A stretch of DNA of 64,000 nucleotides from Halobacillus ihumii (GCF_902726645.1 NZ_CACVAO010000001.1:3084764-3148763); one strand, 5' to 3'. Shown: positions 26,726 through 35,619, counted from the first letter of the stretch. Numbers and translations: made by a program. Notes: generated by a model not told the origin, from the letters alone.

Positions 26726-27859
26726 TTGGTTAACGAGACAAATAAGAAACGTGTAGTAATTAAGATTGGAAGCAGTTCATTAACGAGTCTTCACGGGGAA
26801 ATCAGCCGCCGCAAACTCGAAAAACTTGTCGATGAAGTTGTAGAGCTTAAGGACGATGGGCATGAAGTACTTCTTGTATCGTCAGGCGCAGTGGCAGCAG
26901 GGTACCGTAAGCTTGGCTGCTTATCACGTCCTAGTTCATTACCTGAAAAACAAGCTGCCGCTTCTATTGGTCAAGGACTGCTGATGGAATCCTATTCTGA
27001 CCTATTTTTATCACATGGATATATGGGTTCTCAAATTCTGATTACTCGCAGCGACTTCTCAGATGAGAACCGTTATAATAACGCGCGCAATACGATTAAT
27101 GTGTTGTTGGAACGGGGAATTATTCCGATTGTAAACGAAAATGACACTATTACGATCGACCGCTTGAAATTCGGCGACAACGATACACTTTCTGCTAAAG
27201 TAGCGGGTCTTGTGGATGCAGATGACCTGATCATCTTATCTGATATTGATGGGCTTTATGATGCAGATCCTAGAAAAGATGCGAATGCCAAATTGCTTGA
27301 TCGCGTGTACGAAATCACACCAGAAATCGAAGAAGCAGCCGGCGATCCTGGCAGCGACGTGGGTACTGGCGGCATGAAATCTAAAATTGATGCCTTTAAA
27401 ATTGCGATGGCTTCAGGCATCTCCTCCTATTTAGGAAAAGCCAGTACGAATAACATCGTATATGATGCTGTTTATCGAAACGCCGTCGGAACTTATTTTG
27501 AGCCAACTCCAGATCAAGAAAATTTAAATCAGAAGAAACAATGGATTGCGTTTAACTCTGGTCCTGAAGGGGAAGTAACGATCGATCATCGTGCGAGAGA
27601 AACGATTGTAGATATGAAGAAGAGCTTACTGCCAATGAATGTTCATCATGTAAATGGCCGCTTCAAAAAAGGGGCTGTTGTCCGTATTCATGACCTAGAA
27701 GGTGAAGAAATAGGTCTTGGCGTCGTGAACTATTCTTCAGAACAATTAGAGGAAATGATCGGATTAACAGATCCAGAACTTGAATCGTATGAGCTGGCAG
27801 CCATTGAAAGTAAAGATTTAGTTTGCCACTTGGAAGTTTCACTACCAGTAGGTGTGTAA
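26726..27859 (+). CDS. proJ: Glutamate 5-kinase (ProJ)
   Basis: 377 aa, TTG start with AGGAG 7 nt upstream. An amino acid kinase domain (VVIKIGSSSLTS at the start, DNDTLSAKVA and SDIDGLYDADPR in the middle) is followed by a C-terminal PUA domain (about residues 280-365). Phosphorylates glutamate to gamma-glutamyl phosphate, the committed step of proline synthesis. Anabolic enzymes are feedback-inhibited by proline through this kinase domain; an osmotic ProJ should be less sensitive, which cannot be judged by eye. Confidence 0.95.
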   Translation: MVNETNKKRVVIKIGSSSLTSLHGEISRRKLEKLVDEVVELKDDGHEVLLVSSGAVAAGYRKLGCLSRPSSLPEKQAAASIGQGLLMESYSDLFLSHGYMGSQILITRSDFSDENRYNNARNTINVLLERGIIPIVNENDTITIDRLKFGDNDTLSAKVAGLVDADDLIILSDIDGLYDADPRKDANAKLLDRVYEITPEIEEAAGDPGSDVGTGGMKSKIDAFKIAMASGISSYLGKASTNNIVYDAVYRNAVGTYFEPTPDQENLNQKKQWIAFNSGPEGEVTIDHRARETIVDMKKSLLPMNVHHVNGRFKKGAVVRIHDLEGEEIGLGVVNYSSEQLEEMIGLTDPELESYELAAIESKDLVCHLEVSLPVGV

Positions 27860-27943
27860 GAAAGACTGATCATGTTCGTTGAACCATTCACCAGCACCAT
27901 TTCCCTGCTTTGATGAGGGATCAATAACTCAAGGAGGTCTTGG

Positions 27944-29206
27944 ATGACACTAATAAAAAGTAATGTGAACGTTGAGGAACAAGCAATGGAGGCCAAAAAA
28001 GCTTCTAAAAAGTTAATGGTACTTTCCGCGGAAGAGAAAAATGCAGCACTCCTCCACCTGGCAGATGTGTTGGAAAGAGAATACGAAACGATCTTGACAG
28101 CCAATGAAAAGGATCTTGCGAACGGCCGTGAGAAAGGATTTTCAGATGCTTTTATGGATCGCTTGTCTTTATCAAAAGAGCGGGTCAAGGATTTTGCTGA
28201 AGGATTGCGTGAAGTAGCTAAGCTTGATGATCCAACGGGTAACATTCTTTCGGATTGGAAACTCGAAAATGGTCTCCAAGTTGAAAAAGTGACTGTACCT
28301 CTTGGTGTTATCGGCATGATCTATGAAGCACGCCCGAATGTAACGGTTGATGCAACTGGGCTTGCACTTAAGTCCGGCAATGCTATTATTCTTAAAGGCG
28401 GATCTTCGGCCATCAATTCTAACCAGGCGATTGTAGACGTTATTCATAAGGGACTTTCTGAGACGAAGATTCCTAAAGAAACTGTGCAATTCATTGCCAG
28501 TACAGACCGTGCCGCAACTAATCAGCTCTTTACGATGAAGGAACACGTCGATGTATTAATCCCGCGTGGCGGCGGCAAGCTGATTCAAGCTGTGGTTGAA
28601 AATGCTACTGTTCCGGTTCTTGAAACCGGGGTCGGCAATTGCCATATTTATATCGATAAGGAAGCTAATGTTGAAAAAGCGATCAACATTTTAGTGAATG
28701 CCAAAACGGATCGCCCTGCAGTATGTAATGCAGCCGAAACGGTTATCGTTCATAAAGACTGGCTTGCACAAAATAGCGAAGCTCTTGTGGATGCCTTCCA
28801 ACAGAACGGCATTTCCGTTCATGGGGATGAGCACGTGATGAGCGTTATTCCAGGAGCTGTACTTGCAGGCGAGGAAGACTGGGCTAACGAATATCTCAGC
28901 ACAGATATCGCTGTGAAATCAGTTAATGATCTTACTGAGGCAATCGCCCATATCGAGACTTATGGAACGAAGCATTCAGAAGCAATTGTAACCGAAGATA
29001 ACAAAGTGGCTCAAACCTTCTTAAGCCTTGTTGATGCAGCGGCCTTATATCACAATGCATCAACACGTTTCACAGATGGCGGTGCTTTAGGATTTGGAGC
29101 AGAAATCGGTATTTCAACTCAAAAATTGCATGCTCGTGGTCCAATGGGATTACCGGCACTGACAACCGTTAAATTCCTAATGAAAGGCGACGGCCAAATT
29201 CGATAA
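27944..29206 (+). CDS. proA: Glutamate-5-semialdehyde dehydrogenase (gamma-glutamyl phosphate reductase)
   Basis: 420 aa. Aldehyde dehydrogenase fold: KSGNAIILKGGSSAINSN in the cofactor region, and the catalytic Cys in NAKTDRPAVCNAAETVIVH. Reduces gamma-glutamyl phosphate to glutamate semialdehyde, which cyclises to P5C. An 84-bp gap after proJ holds AAGGAGGT before the ATG. Last gene of the operon, with a strong terminator. Confidence 0.97.
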   Translation: MTLIKSNVNVEEQAMEAKKASKKLMVLSAEEKNAALLHLADVLEREYETILTANEKDLANGREKGFSDAFMDRLSLSKERVKDFAEGLREVAKLDDPTGNILSDWKLENGLQVEKVTVPLGVIGMIYEARPNVTVDATGLALKSGNAIILKGGSSAINSNQAIVDVIHKGLSETKIPKETVQFIASTDRAATNQLFTMKEHVDVLIPRGGGKLIQAVVENATVPVLETGVGNCHIYIDKEANVEKAINILVNAKTDRPAVCNAAETVIVHKDWLAQNSEALVDAFQQNGISVHGDEHVMSVIPGAVLAGEEDWANEYLSTDIAVKSVNDLTEAIAHIETYGTKHSEAIVTEDNKVAQTFLSLVDAAALYHNASTRFTDGGALGFGAEIGISTQKLHARGPMGLPALTTVKFLMKGDGQIR

Positions 29207-29217
29207 ATGATTTTAAT

Positions 29218-29249
29218 GGAGGGGAAACGAATGTTTCCCTTCCTTTTTT
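29218..29249 (+). terminator. Terminator of the proHJA operon
   Basis: An 11-bp stem with one G-U pair (29218-29228 with 29233-29243) and GAAT loop precedes TTTTTT. Confidence 0.92.
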
Positions 29250-29273
29250 ATGTTTTTTCGGGGAGTGAGGAGT

Positions 29274-29395
29274 GATTGTCCTCTAACGATGGTGGATTGT
29301 TCTCTAGCTGGAGTGATTGTTCTCTAACACTGCAGGATTGTTCCCGTTCTCAGCAAGATTGTTCCCTAACACTACAAGATTGTTTCCTAAAGAAA
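29274..29395. repeat. Tandem array of a 20-21 bp unit
   Basis: GATTGT recurs at 29274, 29295, 29315, 29336, 29357 and 29378 (steps 21, 20, 21, 21, 21). A typical unit is GATTGTTCYCTAACACTRCA followed by one purine. The units are imperfect and head-to-tail without spacers. The array lies between the proA terminator and the end of the NERD gene and reaches its stop. Confidence 0.85.
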
Positions 29396-30350
29396 ACCGA
29401 GCATATATTTTCGATCTTTTGTTTGGCCAGAATGTTGGAGACAGACTTCTGATAGCAATTTCCAGGCAACTTTCCTCGAGTTCATCCCTGTAAATTTCCG
29501 AAATTCGTGATTCGAAATCTCATTACTGATTAGAAGCTGATAATCTTTAAGCGCTGCCAGATGAGTATCTCTAGATTTAAAGCCACATCTCAAGCAACTC
29601 CAGTGATCACGTTTCCGGACCATTGGATATTGAAGACATTTCGCGCATTGTACACCCATGACCAGGTCCGACAGAAAGATCAAATCTTTCTAAAATGGCT
29701 CTGCCTCGATAGGGTGTATTTCCTTTTTGCAGACAATTTCCCAGATCCTTAACTTGTTCCATTTTCAAAATGCTCTTCTCAAAATTAGCGTGGAGCTTAT
29801 TTACTGAATGGTAAATATTCTTGGCGCGAACGATTCTTTTGTTAAATTGTTGGCGGTCACGACCGTGAGTTTTGATAACAGTATTCGGACTTGCCACCAC
29901 AATGAAAGAACGAATAGGGATTTCAGGGAAGTTAAACTGAGCCAGCCAGCGCTGAAGCTGCATCGCCTGATGTTCGACTTGTAAAAAAGGATCAGGGAAG
30001 GTATCTATTTGGTCGTTATACTTGCGAAAAAGCTGCTGATGTTCGAGGTCAAAGATAAGCTTTCCTTTGTAGTTTTTCACTTCCAGAATCAAGATGAATT
30101 CCGGGCAAAGGACCATTGCGTCGATTTGGAAATAATGGATCCCATCGAAGAGTCGGAGGTCTTGAATGGTGAGATAATGTTCTTGAGGCAAATATTGAAG
30201 GTAATGGTCGGCGGTGGACTCTCCATAGTGGCCGGCCTTCTGTCTGACATACTGTTCTTGGACATCGCTTCGTTTATAATGATTTAGGTGCAGGCGGTTG
30301 AGTAAGGTTTCCAATTGGGTGTGAGTCATAGTCTTGGTTCGATTTTTCAA
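29387..30350 (-). pseudogene. Frameshifted NERD-domain nuclease-related gene
   Basis: Two overlapping frames make one protein. The upstream part (TTG 30350, GGAGTGA before it) has the NERD domain: DGIHYFQIDAMVLCPEFILILEVKNYKGK, with the D-x-ExK nuclease-like core. The downstream part (from about 29683) has a C-terminal zinc ribbon (CAKC, then CLRCGF). Removing one G at the CCC run (29655-29657, plus strand) would join them as GHGVQCAKC. It may be a real mutation or a sequencing error. NERD proteins are common in spore formers, with unknown function. Confidence 0.78.
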
Positions 30351-30436
30351 AAGTAAATCACTCCATTATTAGATTGTAAGAAAAATCCTTTAGTGGTACG
30401 ATGATGTAATCTGAATTTTTAAAAGGGGGTTATCTA

Positions 30437-31228
30437 ATGAGACAAGATGAAGCGGTTAAGCTCGTGACAGAGAGTTTAGAGAAGGATGAACGAGTCAGAG
30501 CAGTTTTCTTAAAAGGATCGATGGGGCGGGGGGAGAGTGATGAGCATTCTGATGTAGATTTGTATTGTTTGGTAGACGAACGAGACGAAAAAGCTTTTTT
30601 GCAGGACCGAGTGCAGCACTTAGAGAAGTACCGGGAGATTCTCATTTGCGATGATATCTTCATTATAGCTCCGCAAATCATTACCGTATACGATAACCTG
30701 CTGCATATGGATTTATTTACTGTGACGGAGAAAACACTTTCACATAAAGATTATTTCAAAGTGTTGTATGATCCGGAGGGAGTAATGGAGAAATTCCGTC
30801 CAACTCAGCATTTGCGTTTGTCGGAACAGGAATTTGTAGATGCGGTGGATGATGCTGTGTTTTTCCTGCTTCAATATAAAAAATCAGCTGACCGGGGAAA
30901 CGATCTTTGGTGTGTGAAGGTGCTCAATGATGTCATGGTAAATGTGGCGAGAATTCTGCTTCATCATTACTGTCCTGATCGTGCTCAACTCGGCTTAAAA
31001 ACGGTTGAACGGTCGCTTCCAGAAGAATGGATAATGAAGCTTCAGGATGTGTACCAGCATATTACGGTAAGCGATCATATCTCGGCTGCCACTCAGGCTG
31101 CCAAGATGCTGGCTCATGAGTTTAAATGGATCTCTGGTGAGTTAACGGCAGTTAAATATGCAGACACCGTCGCTTTTTTAGAAAGGATGATAAAAGAAAC
31201 TCTTAGAAGTACATCGAAGGTAATATGA
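30437..31228 (+). CDS. Nucleotidyltransferase-domain protein
   Basis: 263 aa. The polymerase-beta-like motif FLKGSMGRGESDEHSDVDLYCLV at residues about 24-46 supplies the two metal-binding aspartates (SDVDL), as in aminoglycoside nucleotidyltransferases. The C-terminal half is helical, with no second recognised domain. It probably transfers a nucleotide to a small molecule; no evidence ties it to drug resistance. Good ribosome site AAAAGGGGG. Divergent from the NERD gene. Confidence 0.85.
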   Translation: MRQDEAVKLVTESLEKDERVRAVFLKGSMGRGESDEHSDVDLYCLVDERDEKAFLQDRVQHLEKYREILICDDIFIIAPQIITVYDNLLHMDLFTVTEKTLSHKDYFKVLYDPEGVMEKFRPTQHLRLSEQEFVDAVDDAVFFLLQYKKSADRGNDLWCVKVLNDVMVNVARILLHHYCPDRAQLGLKTVERSLPEEWIMKLQDVYQHITVSDHISAATQAAKMLAHEFKWISGELTAVKYADTVAFLERMIKETLRSTSKVI

Positions 31229-31261
31229 CTGAATTCTGCAATTTTTTTATAAATTTTTAGA

Positions 31262-31276
31262 TAATAATCATTAAAA
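31262..31276. promoter_or_regulatory. PerR box upstream of katA
   Basis: TAATAATCATTAAAA matches 13 of 15 positions of TTATAATNATTATAA. It lies just upstream of a TTTGTA/TAGATA promoter (31282-31309) for katA, where peroxide-responsive PerR would repress. Confidence 0.75.
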
Positions 31277-31380
31277 ACAAGTTTGTACCTTTTATCTCAA
31301 GGGTAGATAGGTAAAGTGAAGGCAGGAGGTGAGAACTTTCTTGAATTCACCCCACTACTTATTTGGAAAGAGAGGGTATT

Positions 31381-32856
31381 ATGTCTGAAAAAAATGATCG
31401 TAAACGCATGACGACGAATCAAGGTGTGCCGATTTCTGACAACCAAAATTCCAAAACAGCAGGTAGAAATGGTCCTATACTTATGGAAGATTATCAAATG
31501 ATTGAGAAGATCGCTCATTTTGATCGTGAGCGTATACCAGAGCGTGTCGTTCACGCTCGAGGAGCAGGGGCACACGGTGTTTTTGTTACTAAGAACAGTA
31601 TGAAAAAATATACAACAGCCGATTTCTTGCAGGAAGAAGGAAAAGAAACTCCTGTCTTCACTCGTTTTTCAACCGTTATACACGGAAAACACTCACCAGA
31701 AACAGCACGAGATCCGCGCGGTTTCTCAGTTAAATTTTATACGGATGAAGGAAATTATGACTTTGTAGGCAACACATTGCCAATCTTTTTTATTCGGGAT
31801 GCTATTAAATTCCCTGATGTTATTCATTCTCTGAAGCCGAATCCTGTGACAAATGTTCAAGACCCGGCTCGTTACTGGGACTTTATGTCCCTGTCTCCAG
31901 AATCAACGAACATGATGATTCACTTGTTTACAGATGAAGGAATTCCAGCAACCTATCGCAATATGCGCGGTTCCAGTGTACATTCGTTTAAATGGTACAA
32001 TGAACACGGTGAAACGTTCTATATTAAGCTTCGCTGGGTGACGAAGCAGGGAATTAAAAATTTAACCCCTGATGCGGCTCAGGAAGTTCAAGGGAAAGAC
32101 TTCAACCATGCAACTGTAGATTTATATAATGCGATTGAGTCTGGGGATTACCCTGAGTGGGATCTGTATGTGCAGGTGCTTCGTCCAGATGAATTGGATG
32201 ACTTTGACTTTAATCCTTTAGATGCCACCAAAGATTGGTTAGAAGAGGACGTGCCATGGGAGCTTGTCGGAACCATGACTTTAAACAAAAACGTGGATAA
32301 CTTTTTTGAAGAAACAGAACAAGTCGGCTTTAATCCAGGCGTGCTCGTCCCCGGAATGATGCCATCTGAGGACCAGCTGCTTCAAGGTCGTTTATTCTCT
32401 TATTCAGATACACAGCGTCACCGCGTTGGACCAAATTATTTACAGCTGCCTATTAATCGACCGAAAAAGGGTGTAAGTAACAATCAGCAAGAAGGGTTCA
32501 TGGCTCAAAACACAGGTATCAGCCATACCAATTATGAACCGAACAGCCACGAAGGTGAGCCAAAGCCAATTGATGGTTATGAAGAACCTGCTCAGCCGTT
32601 AAGTGGAGAAATTGAACGTTCCATCATTGATAAACCAAATTATTATGGTCAAGCTGGTCGAATTTACCGAAGTTATGATCAGGATAAGAAAGATGCGTTA
32701 ATCCGGAACTTACTTGGCGACTTCGATCAAATTAAGGATCGTAATATTGTAGGACGGGCGATTGCTAACTTTTACCATGCTGATGAGTCTCTTGGCAAAA
32801 CTTTAGCAGAAAAATCTAAGATCGATCTAGATGAGTATGTAGGTCGAACTGTATAA
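31381..32856 (+). CDS. katA: Vegetative catalase, small-subunit haem type (KatA)
   Basis: 491 aa from ATG 31381 (AGAGGG upstream; an in-frame TTG at 31363 has no site). Catalytic His58 lies in ERVVHARGAGAHG, the conserved FTRFSTV follows, and the proximal haem Tyr lies in RLFSYSDTQRHRVG. Clade 3 length. Decomposes hydrogen peroxide in the cytoplasm. A PerR-type operator upstream predicts induction by peroxide, as for B. subtilis katA. Monocistronic with terminator. Confidence 0.97.
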   Translation: MSEKNDRKRMTTNQGVPISDNQNSKTAGRNGPILMEDYQMIEKIAHFDRERIPERVVHARGAGAHGVFVTKNSMKKYTTADFLQEEGKETPVFTRFSTVIHGKHSPETARDPRGFSVKFYTDEGNYDFVGNTLPIFFIRDAIKFPDVIHSLKPNPVTNVQDPARYWDFMSLSPESTNMMIHLFTDEGIPATYRNMRGSSVHSFKWYNEHGETFYIKLRWVTKQGIKNLTPDAAQEVQGKDFNHATVDLYNAIESGDYPEWDLYVQVLRPDELDDFDFNPLDATKDWLEEDVPWELVGTMTLNKNVDNFFEETEQVGFNPGVLVPGMMPSEDQLLQGRLFSYSDTQRHRVGPNYLQLPINRPKKGVSNNQQEGFMAQNTGISHTNYEPNSHEGEPKPIDGYEEPAQPLSGEIERSIIDKPNYYGQAGRIYRSYDQDKKDALIRNLLGDFDQIKDRNIVGRAIANFYHADESLGKTLAEKSKIDLDEYVGRTV

Positions 32857-32869
32857 AATGCAGTGTGCG

Positions 32870-32898
32870 CCGCCTCCTTAATAGGGAGGCGGTTTTTT
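32870..32898 (+). terminator. Terminator after katA
   Basis: CCGCCTCC (32870-32877) pairs with GGAGGCGG (32885-32892) and T6 follows. Confidence 0.93.
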
Positions 32899-32972
32899 AT
32901 TAAAACATTGGATAAGGTACTAGATCATTTAAGAATAGGATGGTACTCTTTTTTAATAAGTAATGCATAATG

Positions 32973-33009
32973 AACAGGCGAGATCAGTCTGAAACTGATC
33001 TCGCCTGTT
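32973..33009. terminator. Perfect 16-bp hairpin past the DUF1540 gene
   Basis: AACAGGCGAGATCAGT (32973-32988) pairs with 32994-33009 around CTGAA. It lies 10 bp beyond the DUF1540 stop codon but has no T-run, so termination is uncertain. Confidence 0.5.
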
Positions 33010-33018
33010 GAAAAATAG

Positions 33019-33174
33019 TTAAGAGGTTGGCTTAAATGTTTTACAATCTGTTTCTTCACTATGATGGGCATGTTTACCCTTGTGACTGACTACATAAATA
33101 GAGTCTGCATTACATTTGTTGCCTGAACCCCAATACTTACAGTTATTTACTTCACAAAGAACATCTTGTGCCAT
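33019..33174 (-). CDS. DUF1540 small cysteine-rich protein
   Basis: 51 aa, preceded by a perfect AAGGAGGTG site 7 nt from ATG 33174. Four cysteines in the pattern CEVNNCKYWGSGNKCNAD plus a late TDCKTF define DUF1540, a tiny metal-binding-like domain common in Firmicutes. Function unknown. His-rich HKGKHAHHSEE may add metal ligands. Single gene. Confidence 0.92.
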   Translation of the reverse strand: MAQDVLCEVNNCKYWGSGNKCNADSIYVVSHKGKHAHHSEETDCKTFKPTS

Positions 33175-33286
33175 GTATCACACCTCCTTGTTTTGTATGA
33201 TGAGCAAAATGAGAGGTATTGATACGGCTGACAGGGATATGGCGTAATTAACCATATCCCTGTGTTAACAGGCTTATTATTTTAGC

Positions 33287-33757
33287 TTAAGCATCTTGTT
33301 CTTCGATCTCCCAATCATAATCAATTTGGACACTGCCCTTTAATGTTTGCGCTACTGGACAGTTACGTTCAAACACGTTTAGGGCGCGTTCGGCTTCAGT
33401 CCGTTTGCCTGTTGGGATCTCTACGTGAAAATGAATTTGAATGTGTGTAATTTTCATGACACCTTCAGGAGCCTCAATGGTGCCCTCAGCATCTGCTTTC
33501 AGTTTATCAGGATACGTTGGTATGCTGCGCGCCTCCAGCGCGCCAGAAAGTGTCCCGATCATTCAGCCAGCAGCTGCTGCAACAATATGGTCAAGCGTCG
33601 ATGGATGTTCAGTTTCTGGTTCCTTTTGGTAAAAATCCTTCACACCACCATGAATCCCGTAATGAAAAGGCTCTTCAAAGTTGCCGATATAAGCGCGGCG
33701 ATTCGGCGGTTGGTCCTGATAAATACGGATCTTCGAAATCTCAATGGGTTCTGTCAT
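33287..33757 (-). CDS. OsmC family thiol peroxidase with in-frame TGA at the catalytic Cys (candidate selenoprotein)
   Basis: Read as one 157-codon frame interrupted only by TGA at 33563-33565. The sequence before it (STLDHIVAAAAG) and after it (MIGTLSGALEAR) joins exactly at the peroxidatic Cys of OsmC proteins; the second, resolving Cys is kept in FERNCPVAQ. The ATG 33757 has AAAGGAGA, and no ribosome site precedes the second part, so it is not a separate gene. A GC-rich hairpin begins 16 nt after the TGA. OsmC enzymes reduce organic hydroperoxides. Either selenocysteine is inserted, or the gene is a recent nonsense mutant or sequencing error. A sigma-B-like promoter lies upstream. Confidence 0.72.
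33525..33546 (-). promoter_or_regulatory. SECIS-like hairpin after the OsmC TGA
   Basis: On the minus strand CTG, a bulged G and CGCGC pair with GCGCG and CAG around a TGGAG loop. The loop starts 26 nt after the TGA and has G in its first two bases, within the general bacterial SECIS rules (loop 16-37 nt away, stem at least 4 bp). GC-rich coding DNA could also form it by chance. Confidence 0.45.
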
Positions 33758-33787
33758 TTTTGATCTCCTTTCTCCCTTTTCTCACCT

Positions 33788-33813
33788 GTTCCCTTGTTAT
33801 ATACTTGTGAAAC
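33788..33813 (-). promoter_or_regulatory. Sigma-B-like promoter of the OsmC gene
   Basis: GTTTCA (33808-33813), 14 bp, GGGAAC (33788-33793) on the minus strand, close to GTTTAA-N13-15-GGGWAW. Confidence 0.5.
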
Positions 33814-33902
33814 TTTGATTTCATTATCCTGTTTGTACTAATACAAATGGCGTGATTGCGATTACCTCGTGATCAAAATTTTAGAAAAGTGAGGTAATAT
33901 AT

Positions 33903-34436
33903 ATGTTGAAAAGTGAACGGCTGATCTTCAGACCCTATACGAGGGATGACCTCGACTTTTATGCTTCTTTATGGGGGAACCCTGAGGTAGTCCGCTATAT
34001 CGGAAAGGGAAAAGTAAAAACCTTTCAAGAAGCCAAAAGCAGTATGGAAAATTGGCTTTTCCCACAGTACAAGGAAGGGATAGGCTTGTACGCAATGGCT
34101 CTTAAGTCGAGCCATCAATTAATAGGCCATGCAGGATTAGTAAATCAAGAGATAGACGGGGAAAATCAACTGGAAATCGGCTATTGGCTGCACCCAAACT
34201 ATTGGGGCAATGGCTTTGCCAAGGAGGCTTCGATCCTGTTTAAAAACTATGGGTTGTATGAGCTTCGCTCTGACAAGTTAATTTCTTTGATTAACCCTGA
34301 TCACCCTGCTTCCATTTTTGTTGCACGAAAAACAGGTCTTTCTTATGAAAAAACTGTTAAATTTAATGAGAAGGACACACTGGTTTACTCCATTGTACAA
34401 GGTCAGGTAAGCATAAAGCAGCGTGAAATCGATTGA
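33903..34436 (+). CDS. GNAT acetyltransferase, RimJ/RimL type
   Basis: 177 aa. Begins LKSERLIFRPYTRDDLDFYASLWGNPEVVRYIGKG, the classic start of the Acetyltransf_3 group, with acetyl-CoA motif IGYWLHPNYWGNGFAKEA and the terminal SIFVARKTGLSYEKTV. Members acetylate N-terminal amines of proteins or small amines. Target unknown. The ATG 33903 follows GTGAGG. No operon partner. Confidence 0.9.
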   Translation: MLKSERLIFRPYTRDDLDFYASLWGNPEVVRYIGKGKVKTFQEAKSSMENWLFPQYKEGIGLYAMALKSSHQLIGHAGLVNQEIDGENQLEIGYWLHPNYWGNGFAKEASILFKNYGLYELRSDKLISLINPDHPASIFVARKTGLSYEKTVKFNEKDTLVYSIVQGQVSIKQREID

Positions 34437-34539
34437 GCATTTCACAGTGTTTTTCTATTACATTTAGTACTTTTTTGCTGCCTTTTTTTGCGTCTTATTA
34501 AGTTATCCTACTTTTATCGCAGGATTCGTGGATAATGGT

Positions 34540-34564
34540 GTTTATCATTTTTTAGAGTGGGTAT
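34540..34564 (+). promoter_or_regulatory. Sigma-B-type promoter of ectD
   Basis: GTTTAT, 13 bp, GGGTAT. The -10 is a perfect sigma-B hexamer and the spacing is ideal. The leader would be about 97 nt. Confidence 0.65.
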
Positions 34565-34667
34565 GAATTCCGTACGTGGGAAAGTTTCTCGAGGGGAAAT
34601 CAGTGATAACAGCAACTAGGAATACGGCTTCGAAGAATAAATTTTTTTGATAAGGAAGTGTTTTTTG

Positions 34668-35570
34668 ATGAAAGATTTATACCCTTCTAGACTGAATAAT
34701 AAGCCGGAGATTTTGGAGCGGAAAGACCCTGTGATTCACACGGATCGCTCAAAAGACAATCAAGCACCTATTACCAGGGAACAGCTTGATTTTTATGAAG
34801 AAAATGGTTTTTTACAGATCGAAAATTTCTTCTCTGAGCAAGAAGTTTCTCAAATGCAAAAAGGCATTTTTGAACTGCAGGATTCCAGTGAAAACATTAC
34901 TTCTGACAAAGTAGTTCGTGAGCCGCAAAGTGACGAAATCAGGTCCATTTTCCATGTGCATCAGGATGACGACTATTTTAAAAAAGTGGCCAATGATCAG
35001 CGTTTACTTGATATCGTCAACCATCTCCTTGGGAGTGACGTCTATATCCACCAGTCTCGTATTAATTACAAACCTGGTTTTACTGGAAAAGAATTTGACT
35101 GGCATTCTGATTTTGAAACATGGCATGTGGAAGATGGCATGCCGAGGATGAGAGCGGTTAGTCTGTCTATCGCCTTATCTGATAATTACACGTTTAACGG
35201 GCCATTGATGCTTATACCTGGGTCCCATAACTACTATGTCAGTTGTGTAGGGGAAACGCCTGATAATAACTATAAAGAGTCATTGCAGAAGCAGAAGCTT
35301 GGAGTCCCGGATCATGATAATTTAAGCATGCTGGCTGAGCAAGGCGGCGGCATTTCTGTGCCGACTGGAAAAGCTGGATCGATTACTTTATTCGAAAGTA
35401 ATACCATGCATGGGTCAAACGGCAATATTACACCGTACAGCCGTAACAATCTGTTCATGGTTTATAATAGTGTGGAAAATCAGCTGGTGGAGCCTTATTC
35501 AGGAGGGAAAAAACGTCCTGAATTTATCGCTGTACGAGACGGTGCTCCAACATTAACGGAGAGTAAGTAA
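34668..35570 (+). CDS. ectD: Ectoine hydroxylase
   Basis: 300 aa from ATG 34668 (TAAGGAAG before it; an in-frame TTG at 34647 is upstream of that site). Fe(II)/2-oxoglutarate dioxygenase; the iron ligands His146, Asp148 ([11 protein letters not shown]) and His248 (TMHGSNGN) fall at the same numbers as in Virgibacillus salexigens EctD. Converts ectoine to 5-hydroxyectoine, a solute that protects against salt and heat. No ectABC is nearby, so ectD is a separate unit, here with a sigma-B-type promoter and its own terminator. Confidence 0.97.
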   Translation: MKDLYPSRLNNKPEILERKDPVIHTDRSKDNQAPITREQLDFYEENGFLQIENFFSEQEVSQMQKGIFELQDSSENITSDKVVREPQSDEIRSIFHVHQDDDYFKKVANDQRLLDIVNHLLGSDVYIHQSRINYKPGFTGKEFDWHSDFETWHVEDGMPRMRAVSLSIALSDNYTFNGPLMLIPGSHNYYVSCVGETPDNNYKESLQKQKLGVPDHDNLSMLAEQGGGISVPTGKAGSITLFESNTMHGSNGNITPYSRNNLFMVYNSVENQLVEPYSGGKKRPEFIAVRDGAPTLTESK

Positions 35571-35619
35571 ATTCACTAGAGAGGAACTTTCCCAAAAAGA
35601 GTTACTGACTATATAACAA

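Noticed and set aside
27730..28317. 195-codon open frame on the minus strand across proJ/proA
   Set aside because: It lies opposite two clear proline genes, has Ser-rich composition typical of antisense shadow, and no ribosome site.
29274..29395. CRISPR array
   Set aside because: Units are head-to-tail without spacers, are imperfect, and no cas genes are present.
33287..33562. The second half of the OsmC frame as an independent 91-residue gene
   Set aside because: Its ATG directly follows the TGA, has no ribosome binding site, and would lack the first half of the OsmC fold.
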